This document shows positions 36,179 through 43,865 of a stretch of 64,000 nt of DNA, piece after piece (position 1 is the stretch's first letter; each line of letters starts with the position of its first letter). The position numbers and the translations under genes are program-made. The notes under the pieces are model-generated. The model had not been told where the DNA came from, did not search any database, and saw nothing but the letters and a program-made list of their open reading frames with translations. The stretch lies in assembly GCF_001898575.1 (NCBI RefSeq), contig NZ_MKUD01000086.1, positions 149,613 through 213,612 of the forward strand. The letters are read 5' to 3'. The stretch is from Spirosoma sp. 48-14. Its GTDB lineage: Bacteria; Bacteroidota; Bacteroidia; Cytophagales; Spirosomataceae.

Positions 36179-37099
36179 TTATTCATCATACCCAAGCCTT
36201 TTGAGCATCCGTTCTTTCTGGCGCCAGTCGGGTTCTACTTTGACGAATTGTTCAAGAAACACTTTTTTCCCGAAGAAGCGTTCGAGTTCTTCTCGGGCCA
36301 TGATACCCGTTTTTTTTATCATCTTGCCGCCTTCTCCAAGTAAGATAGCGCGTTGGGTGGCGCGTTCAACCAGAATTTCAGCCTGAACGACAATAATATC
36401 TGGCTTCTCTTTAAAGCTGGTAATAATGACCTCGCTGCTATAAGGTACCTCTTTTTTGTAGTTCAGAAAGATCTTTTCACGGATGATTTCCGAAGCGAAA
36501 AATCGCTCGGGCTTGTCGGTTAATTCATCCTTTGGAAAATACGGCGGATGCACAGGTAGCCGGTTAAAAATAGCGTCAAATACCTTATCGATATTGAATC
36601 CGTTCAAAGCTGAAATTGGTATAATTTCCTGGGCTTTGAAATGGGTCTCCCAATACGCTATTTTTTCAGTAACCTCATCGTGCGTTGCCTGATCAATCTT
36701 ATTAATAAGCAGGAGTATAGGTACTTCTGATTTTTGCAGCCGTTCAATGACATCATTTTCGTCATGTTGCTCAAAAATATCTGTTACGAACAGAACCACA
36801 TCCGCATCTTCGATGGAGCCACGTACAAAGCTCATCATGGACTCATGAAGCTTGTATTGGGGCTTGATGATGCCGGGTGTATCAGAATAAACAAGCTGAA
36901 ATTCCTGGCCATCGTGGGTTCCGTTCAGGATGCCCATAATGCGATGGCGGGTGGTTTGTGCTTTCGAGGTGATGATCGACAGGCGCTCGCCAACTAGCTG
37001 ATTCATCAGTGTTGACTTGCCCACATTGGGCTTACCGACGATACTAACGAAGCCGGCCTTATGATTGGCCGGAAAATTTTCGATGATTTCCGTGTTCAT
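36179..37099 (-). CDS. era: GTPase Era
   Basis: 306 residues from the ATG at 37099. The GTPase domain has G1 GKPNVGKSTLMNQL, G3 DTPG and G4 NKID; the C-terminal KH domain contains VVQAEILVERATQRAILLGE followed by GGKMIKKTG, and it ends ERMLKRLGYDE. Era binds the 3' end of 16S rRNA during 30S maturation. It lies upstream of der on the same strand, so the two ribosome-assembly GTPases may share a transcript in spite of the hairpin. Confidence 0.95.
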   Translation of the reverse strand: MNTEIIENFPANHKAGFVSIVGKPNVGKSTLMNQLVGERLSIITSKAQTTRHRIMGILNGTHDGQEFQLVYSDTPGIIKPQYKLHESMMSFVRGSIEDADVVLFVTDIFEQHDENDVIERLQKSEVPILLLINKIDQATHDEVTEKIAYWETHFKAQEIIPISALNGFNIDKVFDAIFNRLPVHPPYFPKDELTDKPERFFASEIIREKIFLNYKKEVPYSSEVIITSFKEKPDIIVVQAEILVERATQRAILLGEGGKMIKKTGIMAREELERFFGKKVFLEQFVKVEPDWRQKERMLKRLGYDE

Positions 37100-37202
37100 A
37101 CGAGGTGATCCCACGGGCTGATTACCAGTGGCTTTAGCAAAACAACTCCCGATCTAACAAAAACGTTTCAGATCGACCGTAAACTTTTTTTTACAAAGAT
37201 AG

Positions 37203-37232
37203 TTGTTTTATAAGAAAGTTGCCGTACTTTTG
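37203..37232 (+). promoter_or_regulatory. Promoter of the initiator tRNA gene
   Basis: TTG (37203-37205), 19 nt, then TACTTTTG (37225-37232) matches the Bacteroidota consensus exactly. Transcription would start near 37239, a few bases before the mature tRNA. Confidence 0.75.
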
Positions 37233-37244
37233 CAGTCCAAACAT

Positions 37245-37317
<73 letters not shown>

Positions 37318-37328
37318 CTCTGAGAATC

Positions 37329-37362
37329 AGGCAGTTACATGAAAATGTGGCTGCCTTTTTTC
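37329..37362 (+). terminator. Terminator of tRNA-fMet
   Basis: A 12-bp stem (37329-37340 with 37345-37356, two G-T pairs), GAAA loop, then a T-tract. I see nothing certain in the remaining 260 bp up to the next gene. Confidence 0.85.
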
Positions 37363-37624
37363 ATGCTACCTTAAACATACCTAAAACTTTTCAGCGCCCA
37401 TTTGCCTTTTCACCGTCTCTTCTTTTGGTTACGAAGCTGGTAAATCCCTAGTAATTGACTGAATGAGCAAGGAATTGTCGCTCCAGAGACAATTTGCAAC
37501 TACAATAAAGCGATTAAGGGTGGGATAGTTGTCCTTTAAATAATTTGGCCATTCGTAAAGGTCAGTATTTAACTGGTAAGCAAAGCTTTTATCAATAAGA
37601 TCTCTATTTTGGTCAAAAAACACC

Positions 37625-37894
37625 ATGGAAGTTATCTGTCTGCACGATGAAGCTTTTTATGCCTTGATTGACAAGGTTCTGGAACGAGTTCAGCAACATC
37701 AGGTCGCTAGAGATGATAAATGGATTTCAGCCAGTGAGGCCATGAAGAAGTTGCGCATCCAAAGCAAAACGACGTTGCAGAAGCTTCGTGATGAAGGCAG
37801 CATTCGATTTTCACAGCCTGAGAAGAAAATCATCCTATATGACAGCGATTCCATCAACGATTACTTATCGCGCCACGCTAAAGAAACCTTTTAG
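37625..37894 (+). CDS. Helix-turn-helix (excisionase-like) protein
   Basis: 89 residues. After a helical N-terminus (DEAFYALIDKVLERV), the part KWISASEAMKKLRIQSKTTL is an HTH_17/MerR-like winged helix, followed by the wing RFSQPEKKIILYDSDSINDY. Such proteins are common in Bacteroidota integrative elements and plasmids, where they act as excisionase-like or control factors. It begins the accessory region after tRNA-fMet and is 2 bp from the next small gene, so they form an operon. Confidence 0.75.
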   Translation: MEVICLHDEAFYALIDKVLERVQQHQVARDDKWISASEAMKKLRIQSKTTLQKLRDEGSIRFSQPEKKIILYDSDSINDYLSRHAKETF

Positions 37895-37896
37895 CC

Positions 37897-38139
37897 ATGT
37901 TAGAAGACGAAGAAGACCCATCCCCTGAGTTTTTGAAAGGATATAATCATGGTTACCAACTCGCCAAACATGAACCGGAGCTATTGGACAAAATTTTGAA
38001 GTCTCAGAGTGATAATCCGCCTAATGATTATAGTAGAGCGATGGTACATGGGAGAACTCAGTATGAGCATGAAAAGCTCGTAGCTGAAATGAAAGCCATT
38101 CGCACAAGGCAAAAGCAGAAGATTAGGAGGAAGCGATAG
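37897..38139 (+). CDS. Small hypothetical protein paired with the HTH gene
   Basis: 80 residues, acidic at the N-terminus (LEDEEDPSPEFLKGYNHGYQ) and very basic at the C-terminus (RTRQKQKIRRKR). The FLKGYNHGYQLAKHEPELLDK part recurs in small proteins that travel with HTH_17 genes in Bacteroidota mobile elements, as far as I can recall. Function unknown. Confidence 0.6.
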   Translation: MLEDEEDPSPEFLKGYNHGYQLAKHEPELLDKILKSQSDNPPNDYSRAMVHGRTQYEHEKLVAEMKAIRTRQKQKIRRKR

Positions 38140-38343
38140 ATTATAAGTTTTATAGTAAGTTATGTACCCGGTGGTATGCTCTTTCATAATGTATTTGCCA
38201 ACATATTTTCGCCGTACACTCATTAACCGTTTTATTTTCGGTATTAGTCATTGAATGGACGTATAAAGTGTGTAAGAGCAAGTTTACGGAGGAGCCCAAA
38301 AACTAAATCTGCCACTCCAAAGGTGGTGTAACAATAAGTTCGT

Positions 38344-39294
38344 ATGATCTTAATTTTTACCGATAAAGATGATGTACATGCAGAAGCGGTTATTGAACAT
38401 CTTAAGGCGTTTGACGCCGACTTTGTGCGCTTCGACCAAGATGTTGAGAGCCTACAGAAAACAATCGTCACCTACAAGTCTGGTGACTGGTCTATAAAGA
38501 CCGATAAGGAGGCTTATGTATTAAATCAGATTTCTAAAGTCTGGCTTCGGAAATCATACGTTAACACCACCCTACAGCAGGACGTGGATAGGTCAAATCA
38601 CTTCAAGCTTTGGAAGGGGGAATGGAATAAGACATTGCAAGGTATGTATTCAACATTGAGTCACCTACCTTGGTTAACCCCATTTAGGGAGGTATTTAGG
38701 GCGGAAAATAAATATCTGCAAGCCAGTGTAGCGGCTAAGTGTGGTTTAAAAATGCCTCCAACCCTTATTTCTAATGATAAACAAGAGTTAATCGAGTTTG
38801 CATCTGTCTATGGCCGTGTAGCCTTTAAATTAATGTACCAAGACGTATACCAAGTAGCGGATGGTACATTTCATGGACTATACACCAATGTTATTACTGC
38901 CGATAGTTTAAGCGAATTCGAGGTGATGGGTGAAAACCCTATTGTACTGCAAGAGTATGTAGAAAAACAATACGAAGTACGCTACACGGTAGTCGGTGAC
39001 CAGCACTTTGTAGCTAAAATAGACTCGCAGATGTCGGACGTTTCGCGCATTGACTGGCGTAGATATGATTTAAAAAGTACTCCCTATATCGCTATAGAAC
39101 CGCCTGCACATATTAGAAACGGGGTAAATACACTGATGATAAAATTAGGTCTGATCTATGGTGCTTTAGATTTTATTGTTAAACCAAACAATGATTGGAT
39201 TTTTCTGGAAATTAATCCGTTAGGTCAGTATCTTTGGGTAGAAGACTTGACGGGAATGCCTATATCCAAGGCAATTGCCAAATGGCTCGTTTAA
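38344..39294 (+). CDS. MvdC/MvdD-type ATP-grasp peptide ligase (graspetide maturase)
   Basis: 316 residues. Microviridin-type ATP-grasp ligases join side-chain carboxylates of a precursor peptide to Thr/Ser or Lys, making ester or amide rings. Seen: an N-terminal pre-ATP-grasp domain (DADFVRFDQD), RFRAENKYLQAS-like helix at about 120, VAFKLMYQDVYQ for nucleotide binding, EYVEKQYEVRYTVVGDQHF, KIDSQMSDVSRIDWRRYDL, and the C-terminal metal site FLEINPLGQYLWVEDLTG, the strongest family mark. Only one ligase is present, with no acetyltransferase, transporter or protease nearby. The candidate precursor starts 19 bp after its stop codon. Assigning it to the graspetide class is firm; the ring pattern is not known. 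Confidence 0.85.
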   Translation: MILIFTDKDDVHAEAVIEHLKAFDADFVRFDQDVESLQKTIVTYKSGDWSIKTDKEAYVLNQISKVWLRKSYVNTTLQQDVDRSNHFKLWKGEWNKTLQGMYSTLSHLPWLTPFREVFRAENKYLQASVAAKCGLKMPPTLISNDKQELIEFASVYGRVAFKLMYQDVYQVADGTFHGLYTNVITADSLSEFEVMGENPIVLQEYVEKQYEVRYTVVGDQHFVAKIDSQMSDVSRIDWRRYDLKSTPYIAIEPPAHIRNGVNTLMIKLGLIYGALDFIVKPNNDWIFLEINPLGQYLWVEDLTGMPISKAIAKWLV

Positions 39295-39313
39295 ACATCA
39301 AATTACTAGTTCA

Positions 39314-39514
39314 ATGCACACATTTTCAACTAGATTTCTTGAGCCGATGCAATCGGACGTTATCAGCCCATCTGATGCTTGGCGTTGGCAACCACAAAAC
39401 CCAAACGTCAAACACATTTACGCGTCAGGTCATAAGACGGCAACTAGGTCATCTACGTATGCCGCAGAGAAAGACAATGAAAGTGATTTTGACCGTCCCA
39501 ACGAGGGCGCATAG
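39314..39514 (+). CDS. Candidate graspetide precursor peptide
   Basis: 66 residues, starting 19 bp after the ligase stop. The leader has F4-S-T-R-F-L-E10, which closely follows the PFFARFLE helix that microviridin ligases bind. The middle holds a Trp-rich stretch (W23, W25). The C-terminal third is rich in acceptors and donors: T42, T44, S46, S47, T48 and K53, then E52, D54, E56, D58, D60 and E64. It lacks the microviridin KYPSD core, so the ring pattern would be new. It is small, and I rely on the leader motif, position and composition. The stop is followed by a terminator. Confidence 0.65.
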   Translation: MHTFSTRFLEPMQSDVISPSDAWRWQPQNPNVKHIYASGHKTATRSSTYAAEKDNESDFDRPNEGA

Positions 39515-39533
39515 GTCAGCTTTTGTGGTAACA

Positions 39534-39570
39534 GGGCCGTATTGGTACGATGCTGATACGGCCCTCGTTC
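39534..39570 (+). terminator. Terminator of the graspetide operon
   Basis: GGGCCGTAT (39534-39542) pairs with ATACGGCCC (39556-39564) with a 13-nt loop, 20 bp past the precursor stop. It ends the ligase-precursor transcript. Confidence 0.75.
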
Positions 39571-39694
39571 TTGTGAATCTACGAGAAAATGGTTATTTAG
39601 GAAGCCAGTACCTGTCGAATGCATAATGGTTAACCTTTTAATCATCTCTAAATATTCAGGTCGGTGATAGTATCGTATCGGGCGATCAAAGGGG

Positions 39695-40174
39695 TTATCG
39701 CCGGAAACCGCGTCGATACTGTTGTTGCTGCTTTTGCTCCCGTTTTTCACGTGCTTGTTGCGCTAGTTTTTTGACTTCGGCTTCATCGACAGGTTGCCCT
39801 TTTGCTGGTTTAGAACGCTTGATTTCTTCACCACCTCCTGTGTCTTGCTGACCGCTTGATTGGCCTTCCGTTTGCTGTTGTCGATATGCCTTGATCATGT
39901 CAGCCGCTTTATCCTGGCTTTGTGAAATATCAGGTGCTGGCTCTGTTGGTGTGGGTTCCCCTAAATATTCCCGCTGTTCCTGAGCAAAACGGGTTTGTAC
40001 GTCTTTGACTTTCTTTTCGTGGAGTGTTTTGAGCCGATCTAATTGGCCATCATACTTTGCCTTATCGTAATGATCGTTTTGCAGTTGCCGGACCGTGGCC
40101 TGATCCGCGAAATACTCCTGATTGAGCCGTTCAAGTTCTTTGTCCTGTTGGGCTAAAAGATCGCTGTACGACAT
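39695..40174 (-). CDS. Hypothetical coiled-coil protein
   Basis: 159 residues from the ATG at 40174. An N-terminal helix (SYSDLLAQQDKELERLNQEY) and long Gln/Glu/Lys-rich coiled-coil stretches are followed by a Pro-rich spacer (LGEPTPTEPAPD) and a basic Gln-rich tail (KREQKQQQQYRRGFRR). I do not recognise a family. Composition suggests a soluble scaffold or nucleic-acid-associated protein. It lies in the accessory region between two peptide loci. Confidence 0.6.
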   Translation of the reverse strand: MSYSDLLAQQDKELERLNQEYFADQATVRQLQNDHYDKAKYDGQLDRLKTLHEKKVKDVQTRFAQEQREYLGEPTPTEPAPDISQSQDKAADMIKAYRQQQTEGQSSGQQDTGGGEEIKRSKPAKGQPVDEAEVKKLAQQAREKREQKQQQQYRRGFRR

Positions 40175-40261
40175 AAATATGCGTCTTAAGTGCCTGATTT
40201 GCAAATGTATGAATTTGTAAAGAGAAGTGGTACCTCAAGAATAGTCTTGCCGAAGGCAAGA

Positions 40262-40669
40262 TTATGATTTTTGTTCATGCGTGTATTTATCCTTCCAGTG
40301 ATTAGCCTCCATCTCAGCTTTATTTTTTTCTGCCGTCAGCAAGGCGATGGTCAAGTTAGCCTTTTCCAATTGATGACGGAGTTCCTGCTCGGAATACACA
40401 ATGTTGCCTGTGCCAACTACATTATTGTTTGTACAGTTACTGAAGATATTGGCAATTTGTTCTCCGTGGGAAAGCAGGCTGATGAGATCCATTCCTAGCA
40501 CTTTGGCAATCTGCTCTAAGCGAGAATGGCTAATATCAGTCTTATTCCGCTCTATGTTGCTATAAGCAATGGATGAGATGCCGATTAAATCAGCCATTGT
40601 CTCCTGAGAGTAACCTTTAATTGCACGTAGGCTCCTAATCTTTTCACCAATAGTCATGAGAGTAGCCAT
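40262..40669 (-). CDS. XRE family transcriptional regulator
   Basis: 135 residues. Residues about 7-65 are a classic HTH_3 domain (KIRSLRAIKGYSQETMADLI then SIAYSNIERNKTDISHSRLE). The C-terminal half is a coiled coil (LRHQLEKANLTIALLTAEKN) for dimerisation. It diverges from the radical SAM peptide locus, and a palindrome with ATTC centre lies in the shared promoter region, so it probably represses itself and may control the peptide genes. Confidence 0.82.
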   Translation of the reverse strand: MATLMTIGEKIRSLRAIKGYSQETMADLIGISSIAYSNIERNKTDISHSRLEQIAKVLGMDLISLLSHGEQIANIFSNCTNNNVVGTGNIVYSEQELRHQLEKANLTIALLTAEKNKAEMEANHWKDKYTHEQKS

Positions 40670-40690
40670 GTTAGATTATTATAAGTATAG

Positions 40691-40706
40691 CTTTAAATTC
40701 TTAAAG
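40691..40706. promoter_or_regulatory. Candidate operator between XRE gene and peptide locus
   Basis: CTTTAA-ATTC-TTAAAG is a 6-bp inverted repeat with a 4-bp centre, followed by a related half site (TTAAAG). It sits in the divergent promoter region. Confidence 0.45.
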
Positions 40707-40796
40707 TTAAAGTTAGCTTAGATTTTGTATTGTGCTTCTATTATTGCTAAAAAAATTAGCCTATTAGAGATCAGATCAAAATCTAAACTTACTGCC

Positions 40797-40982
40797 ATGA
40801 CAACCATAGATCAAGAAAGCCTCTTATTTGATGATGCTTCTGTCATCAAACAACTCTTCGGGCAACAGGAACTGATTATTCCATCCGCAAATGCCAATTG
40901 TGATTGTATAGGCTACTCAACATCCGATGATGAAGACATTCGTACCAATCAAATCGCCACAACTGCTGGTCAGGCCCATTGA
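40797..40982 (+). CDS. Candidate RiPP precursor overlapping the radical SAM gene
   Basis: 61 residues. The N-terminal half is leader-like (DDASVIKQLFGQQELIIP), and the C-terminal half has C35-D-C37-I-G-Y then S/T/D/E-rich residues ending TTAGQAH. Its last 56 bp overlap the maturase start in another frame. Position directly before an rSAM/SPASM maturase with a PqqD-like recognition domain supports a precursor role, but I know no family for it. The ORF could also be chance, since the overlap is unusual. Confidence 0.4.
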   Translation: MTTIDQESLLFDDASVIKQLFGQQELIIPSANANCDCIGYSTSDDEDIRTNQIATTAGQAH

Positions 40983-42267
40983 CGATCAACACGTCTTTGT
41001 CGTCAATTGCGCTTATCCCAATTCGTTACGGATTCTCAGTCGAGCACAGTCTGACATTCTGGCGGCTATTGATAATCAGACCTCAATAGTAGCCCTAAGC
41101 GAGAAATTCGGTATTGCGACTGATGTGGTTGAGGAATTTTTAAACCTGCTGGCTCGAACCGAAATCATCCGATTTGACCAGCAGTTTAGTGTACCGCGAA
41201 AACCAGCTAGCCCCAAGTCGCTCAACTTCTGGATTCACACCACGAACCGGTGCAATCTGACCTGTAGCTATTGCTATATCTCGACGCTCAACACCACGCC
41301 CGGCATGTCGGAGGCAACCCGCCAGCAGTTGCTCAGCAAGATGATCGAGACGGTTCGCAAACGGGGTCTTACTTCCATCAAACTGCGCTTGGCCGGAGGA
41401 GAGCCCCTCAGCCAATTTAAAGCCTGGAAAACCTTTATTCCACAGGCCAAAAGGACCTTAAAGGACATCGGTTGTCAGTTGGAATGCTCGTTTATTACCA
41501 ATCTGACCATTCTAACTAACGAAATAGTAGCCTTCTCAAAAGAGTACGGTATTAGCTATGGGATTTCGCTGGATGGGTTAGACGTGGATCATGATAACAC
41601 CCGCACGTTTAAATCAGGGGCAGGGAGCTTTTCCATTATTGATCGGAATCTGAGAACCTTGCTGGCTCATCATATTCCAGTATCAACGAATACAGTTGTT
41701 ACGAATAGCAACCTAGCGGGATTGCCCCGTCTGACACGTTACCTGATCGATCTGGATGTTCCCTTTCGATATTCAATTGTGAAAGGCGAGGCTATTGATA
41801 CGGACATGCTAGACCAATACTTGTCAGAATCCTATGACTTGATGAAAGATGCCATCGGGCAGGGCTGGCGGTTCTCTCAGCGTCATCAATTTTGCGATCT
41901 CAAGCCCAGTGAATTAGGCTTTCAAACCTGTGCATCGGGTTTTTCGGGAGGTGCCATCTATGTGGATGGATCGGTCAATTATTGCCATGTCCATTTTGGC
42001 GATGAAAGCCAGGTGTCCTATAGCCTGTTTGCCACGGATATGGATTTGGTAGATATGATCCAGCAGGGCAGCCATTACGAAGATATGAAATCTCAAGATT
42101 GCCAGTCCTGCCGTTACAGATCGGTTTGCAACAGTGGCTGTCCGGTATATCGGGTGAATGGCAAAGATCCTCAATGCAGCCTGTATCACCGGTTTATCCC
42201 CTTGATCTACGAATTACAGGCGCGGGAACGATTGAAATTGTTGCAAGATTGTAGAATGATAGCCTAG
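40927..42267 (+). CDS. Radical SAM/SPASM peptide maturase with PqqD-like N-terminus
   Basis: 446 residues. Residues about 10-85 resemble the PqqD/RRE fold (LLVRPIDDQHVFVV, then a winged helix IVALSEKFGIATDVVEEFLN), used to bind a leader peptide. The radical SAM core has C109-x3-C113-x2-C116 in TNRCNLTCSYCY and the GGE-like motif LAGGEPL. The C-terminal SPASM domain supplies Cys ligands (CASGF, NYCHVHFG, CQSCRYRSVCNSGCP and a last Cys near residue 424) for auxiliary Fe-S clusters. Enzymes of this type make thioether, C-C or epimerised links in peptides. The product is unknown. Two ATGs (40927, 40930) are possible starts. Confidence 0.87.
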   Translation: MMKTFVPIKSPQLLVRPIDDQHVFVVNCAYPNSLRILSRAQSDILAAIDNQTSIVALSEKFGIATDVVEEFLNLLARTEIIRFDQQFSVPRKPASPKSLNFWIHTTNRCNLTCSYCYISTLNTTPGMSEATRQQLLSKMIETVRKRGLTSIKLRLAGGEPLSQFKAWKTFIPQAKRTLKDIGCQLECSFITNLTILTNEIVAFSKEYGISYGISLDGLDVDHDNTRTFKSGAGSFSIIDRNLRTLLAHHIPVSTNTVVTNSNLAGLPRLTRYLIDLDVPFRYSIVKGEAIDTDMLDQYLSESYDLMKDAIGQGWRFSQRHQFCDLKPSELGFQTCASGFSGGAIYVDGSVNYCHVHFGDESQVSYSLFATDMDLVDMIQQGSHYEDMKSQDCQSCRYRSVCNSGCPVYRVNGKDPQCSLYHRFIPLIYELQARERLKLLQDCRMIA

Positions 42268-42270
42268 CTG

Positions 42271-42300
42271 GAAAGCACCTTTTGGCAAGAAGGTGCTTTC
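42271..42300 (+). terminator. Terminator after the radical SAM gene
   Basis: GAAAGCACCTT (42271-42281) pairs with AAGGTGCTTTC (42290-42300) around an 8-nt loop, 3 bp after the stop codon. Confidence 0.8.
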
Positions 42301-42334
42301 TGCATTATAAGCGTTTGCATTATAGGAGGCTAAC

Positions 42335-42811
42335 TTGGCGATTCTGATTTCAGTGTTAGCGCTGCTGGCCACATTTTATCAGTTACACCTGCAACGGGTT
42401 CACAATGAAAAATCCCTCAAGCCGTTAGGCCAGATTGATTTGCCCGACTATAACAAGCAACTGGCCGTTCATGTGCGCAATAATGGTCTCGGTCCACTCA
42501 TTATTGACCGACTGACGTTCATAAAAGACGGCCAGTCCTATACGATTATCGACGATTGCCTGGATCTAAATCCGAGGTCATACATGCGTATGGCCATTAA
42601 TAATACCGTCAAACGCGTGGTGCTTCCGGCTGCATATCTGGTGGTTTTTGAAACCCAATTTGGTGAGCATGAAGGTGAGGGTGAAATCAACCACGCTCGG
42701 CAGCAACTGGCAGCGATTACCCTGAAAGTCGAAGGACGCGATATTTATGATAACAAAATCCGCCTTGAGCGTAATTTTAACTGGTTTTCCCGGTATATGC
42801 TGGATGGATAA
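42335..42811 (+). CDS. Hypothetical membrane-anchored protein
   Basis: 158 residues from a TTG. A perfect AGGAGG (42324-42329) lies 5 nt before it, rare in Bacteroidota and deciding the start. The first 18 residues are hydrophobic (ILISVLALLATFYQLHLQ), leaving a soluble beta-rich domain (HVRNNGLGPLIIDRLTFI; LEVEGRDIYDN-like end region). I do not recognise the family. It sits between the rSAM locus and the AbiE-type pair. Confidence 0.6.
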   Translation: MAILISVLALLATFYQLHLQRVHNEKSLKPLGQIDLPDYNKQLAVHVRNNGLGPLIIDRLTFIKDGQSYTIIDDCLDLNPRSYMRMAINNTVKRVVLPAAYLVVFETQFGEHEGEGEINHARQQLAAITLKVEGRDIYDNKIRLERNFNWFSRYMLDG

Positions 42812-42887
42812 CTTATGCCCTCAAACCGTGGCTATAGCCATTAATAGTTTTCGTTTGTCTGCCAATTCGTAGGGATTAGAAGTTTCT

Positions 42888-42942
42888 ATTGTCAAGTTTT
42901 TTGATCAAAAAACTTGACAATAACGAGGCTTTAGGCTATACT
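42888..42942 (+). promoter_or_regulatory. 34-bp perfect palindrome and promoter of the antitoxin gene
   Basis: 42888-42921 reads identically on both strands (half-site ATTGTCAAGTTTTTTGA). Its right half contains TTGACA (42914-42919), followed by 17 nt and TATACT (42937-42942); TATACTTG also fits the Bacteroidota -7 box with TTG 20 nt upstream. The operator therefore covers the -35/-33 box, a setup for autorepression by an AbiEi-type antitoxin. Confidence 0.65.
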
Positions 42943-42948
42943 TGTTAT

Positions 42949-43677
42949 GTGACCCGTGTTTCCGACAAAGTAAGCCAACAGGTTAAGGGACTACCCGAAG
43001 ACACCAGCTTCGGCTACAGCCAGCTTGCCATACCTAAACAGGACTATGTGACAGCAGCTAAAGCGCTGGAACGGCTGCAAAGGAAGGGTGTCATTAAAAA
43101 ACTGGCTAAGGGCATTTTCTATAAACCGAAGAAAACAGTTTTTGGCGAGAAAAAACCGGATGAGCAGCAACTGCTCAAACCCTATCTCTATCAAAACGGC
43201 AGGCGCACGGCTTATATCACCGGCGACTATCTCTACAATCAATTAGGGCTGACAACGCAAGTGCCCGCTGTGATGCAAATAGCCAGTCGTAACCGGCGTG
43301 TTTTTGTGAACAACGGTGCCCTCAAAGCGACAGCGGTCAAAAGCTATGTCGATGTCACGGATGATAATTATCAGATGCTAGGCTTTCTGGATGCGATGAA
43401 AGATCTCAAACAAATCCCTGATGTCGATATACACAATACCCTAACTATTTTTAAAAGCCGGATCAGTGCGCTGAAGCCTGCACAGCGGCAGATGATGATT
43501 GACTATGCACTGGCTTACCCGCCACGGGTGAGAGCCTTGTTGGGGGCTATCCTGATCGATTTGAACGTCAAGAAAGGCATTGCTCAACTGCGCGATAGCC
43601 TTAATCCGCTCACGACGTTTGATCTGGGTATTGACGATAGCCTGTTACCGAACGCATCCGATTGGAATATTCGATGA
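42949..43677 (+). CDS. DUF6088 / AbiEi-like type IV antitoxin
   Basis: About 242 residues from the GTG at 42949, where family-like sequence begins (SDKVSQQVKGLPEDTSFGYS). An N-terminal winged helix (AKALERLQRKGVIKKLAKGI, FYKP) and a larger C-terminal part (ITGDYLYNQLGLTTQVP) match AbiEi/DUF6088 proteins that repress the operon and neutralise an AbiEii nucleotidyltransferase. The GTG lies just past the -10 box, so the mRNA may be leaderless. The toxin start overlaps its stop as ATGA, but the toxin is truncated here. Confidence 0.75.
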   Translation: MTRVSDKVSQQVKGLPEDTSFGYSQLAIPKQDYVTAAKALERLQRKGVIKKLAKGIFYKPKKTVFGEKKPDEQQLLKPYLYQNGRRTAYITGDYLYNQLGLTTQVPAVMQIASRNRRVFVNNGALKATAVKSYVDVTDDNYQMLGFLDAMKDLKQIPDVDIHNTLTIFKSRISALKPAQRQMMIDYALAYPPRVRALLGAILIDLNVKKGIAQLRDSLNPLTTFDLGIDDSLLPNASDWNIR

Positions 43678-43865
43678 AGCTGCACGAAAACCGCGAACTC
43701 TTTGCCGATGCTGTCACCATTACCGCGCAACAGATGAATTTACCCGAAATTTATGTCGAGAAAGACTATTGGGTGACGCTGGCTTTGCAACGCATTTTTA
43801 CGAGCCCCTTGGCCGAATATACTGTGCTGATTGGCTGTTTTGGTCAATTTGATATCACTAGATGA
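43674..43865 (+). pseudogene. Truncated AbiEii/AbiGii nucleotidyltransferase toxin
   Basis: 64 residues from an ATG overlapping the antitoxin stop by 4 bp. KLHENRELFADAVTITAQQM and PEIYVEKDYWVTLALQRIF are the standard N-terminus of AbiEii proteins, which run to about 250-300 residues with a GG-S/T-x-K-x nucleotidyltransferase motif next. Here the reading breaks off near 43830 and ends after a few unrelated residues, so the catalytic part is absent. In the +1 frame from about 43843 to 43896 an open tail ending DELGEETGTSV may be the end of another gene, suggesting a deletion join. Confidence 0.75.

Noticed and set aside
37429-37626. 65-residue open frame on the minus strand next to the HTH gene
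   Set aside because: Its ATG overlaps the opposite ATG of a better supported gene, and no domain or ribosome site is visible.
39234-39626. 130-residue frame overlapping the end of the ATP-grasp gene
   Set aside because: It starts inside the ligase and runs through the precursor and its terminator in another frame; the FxxRFLE frame is better supported.
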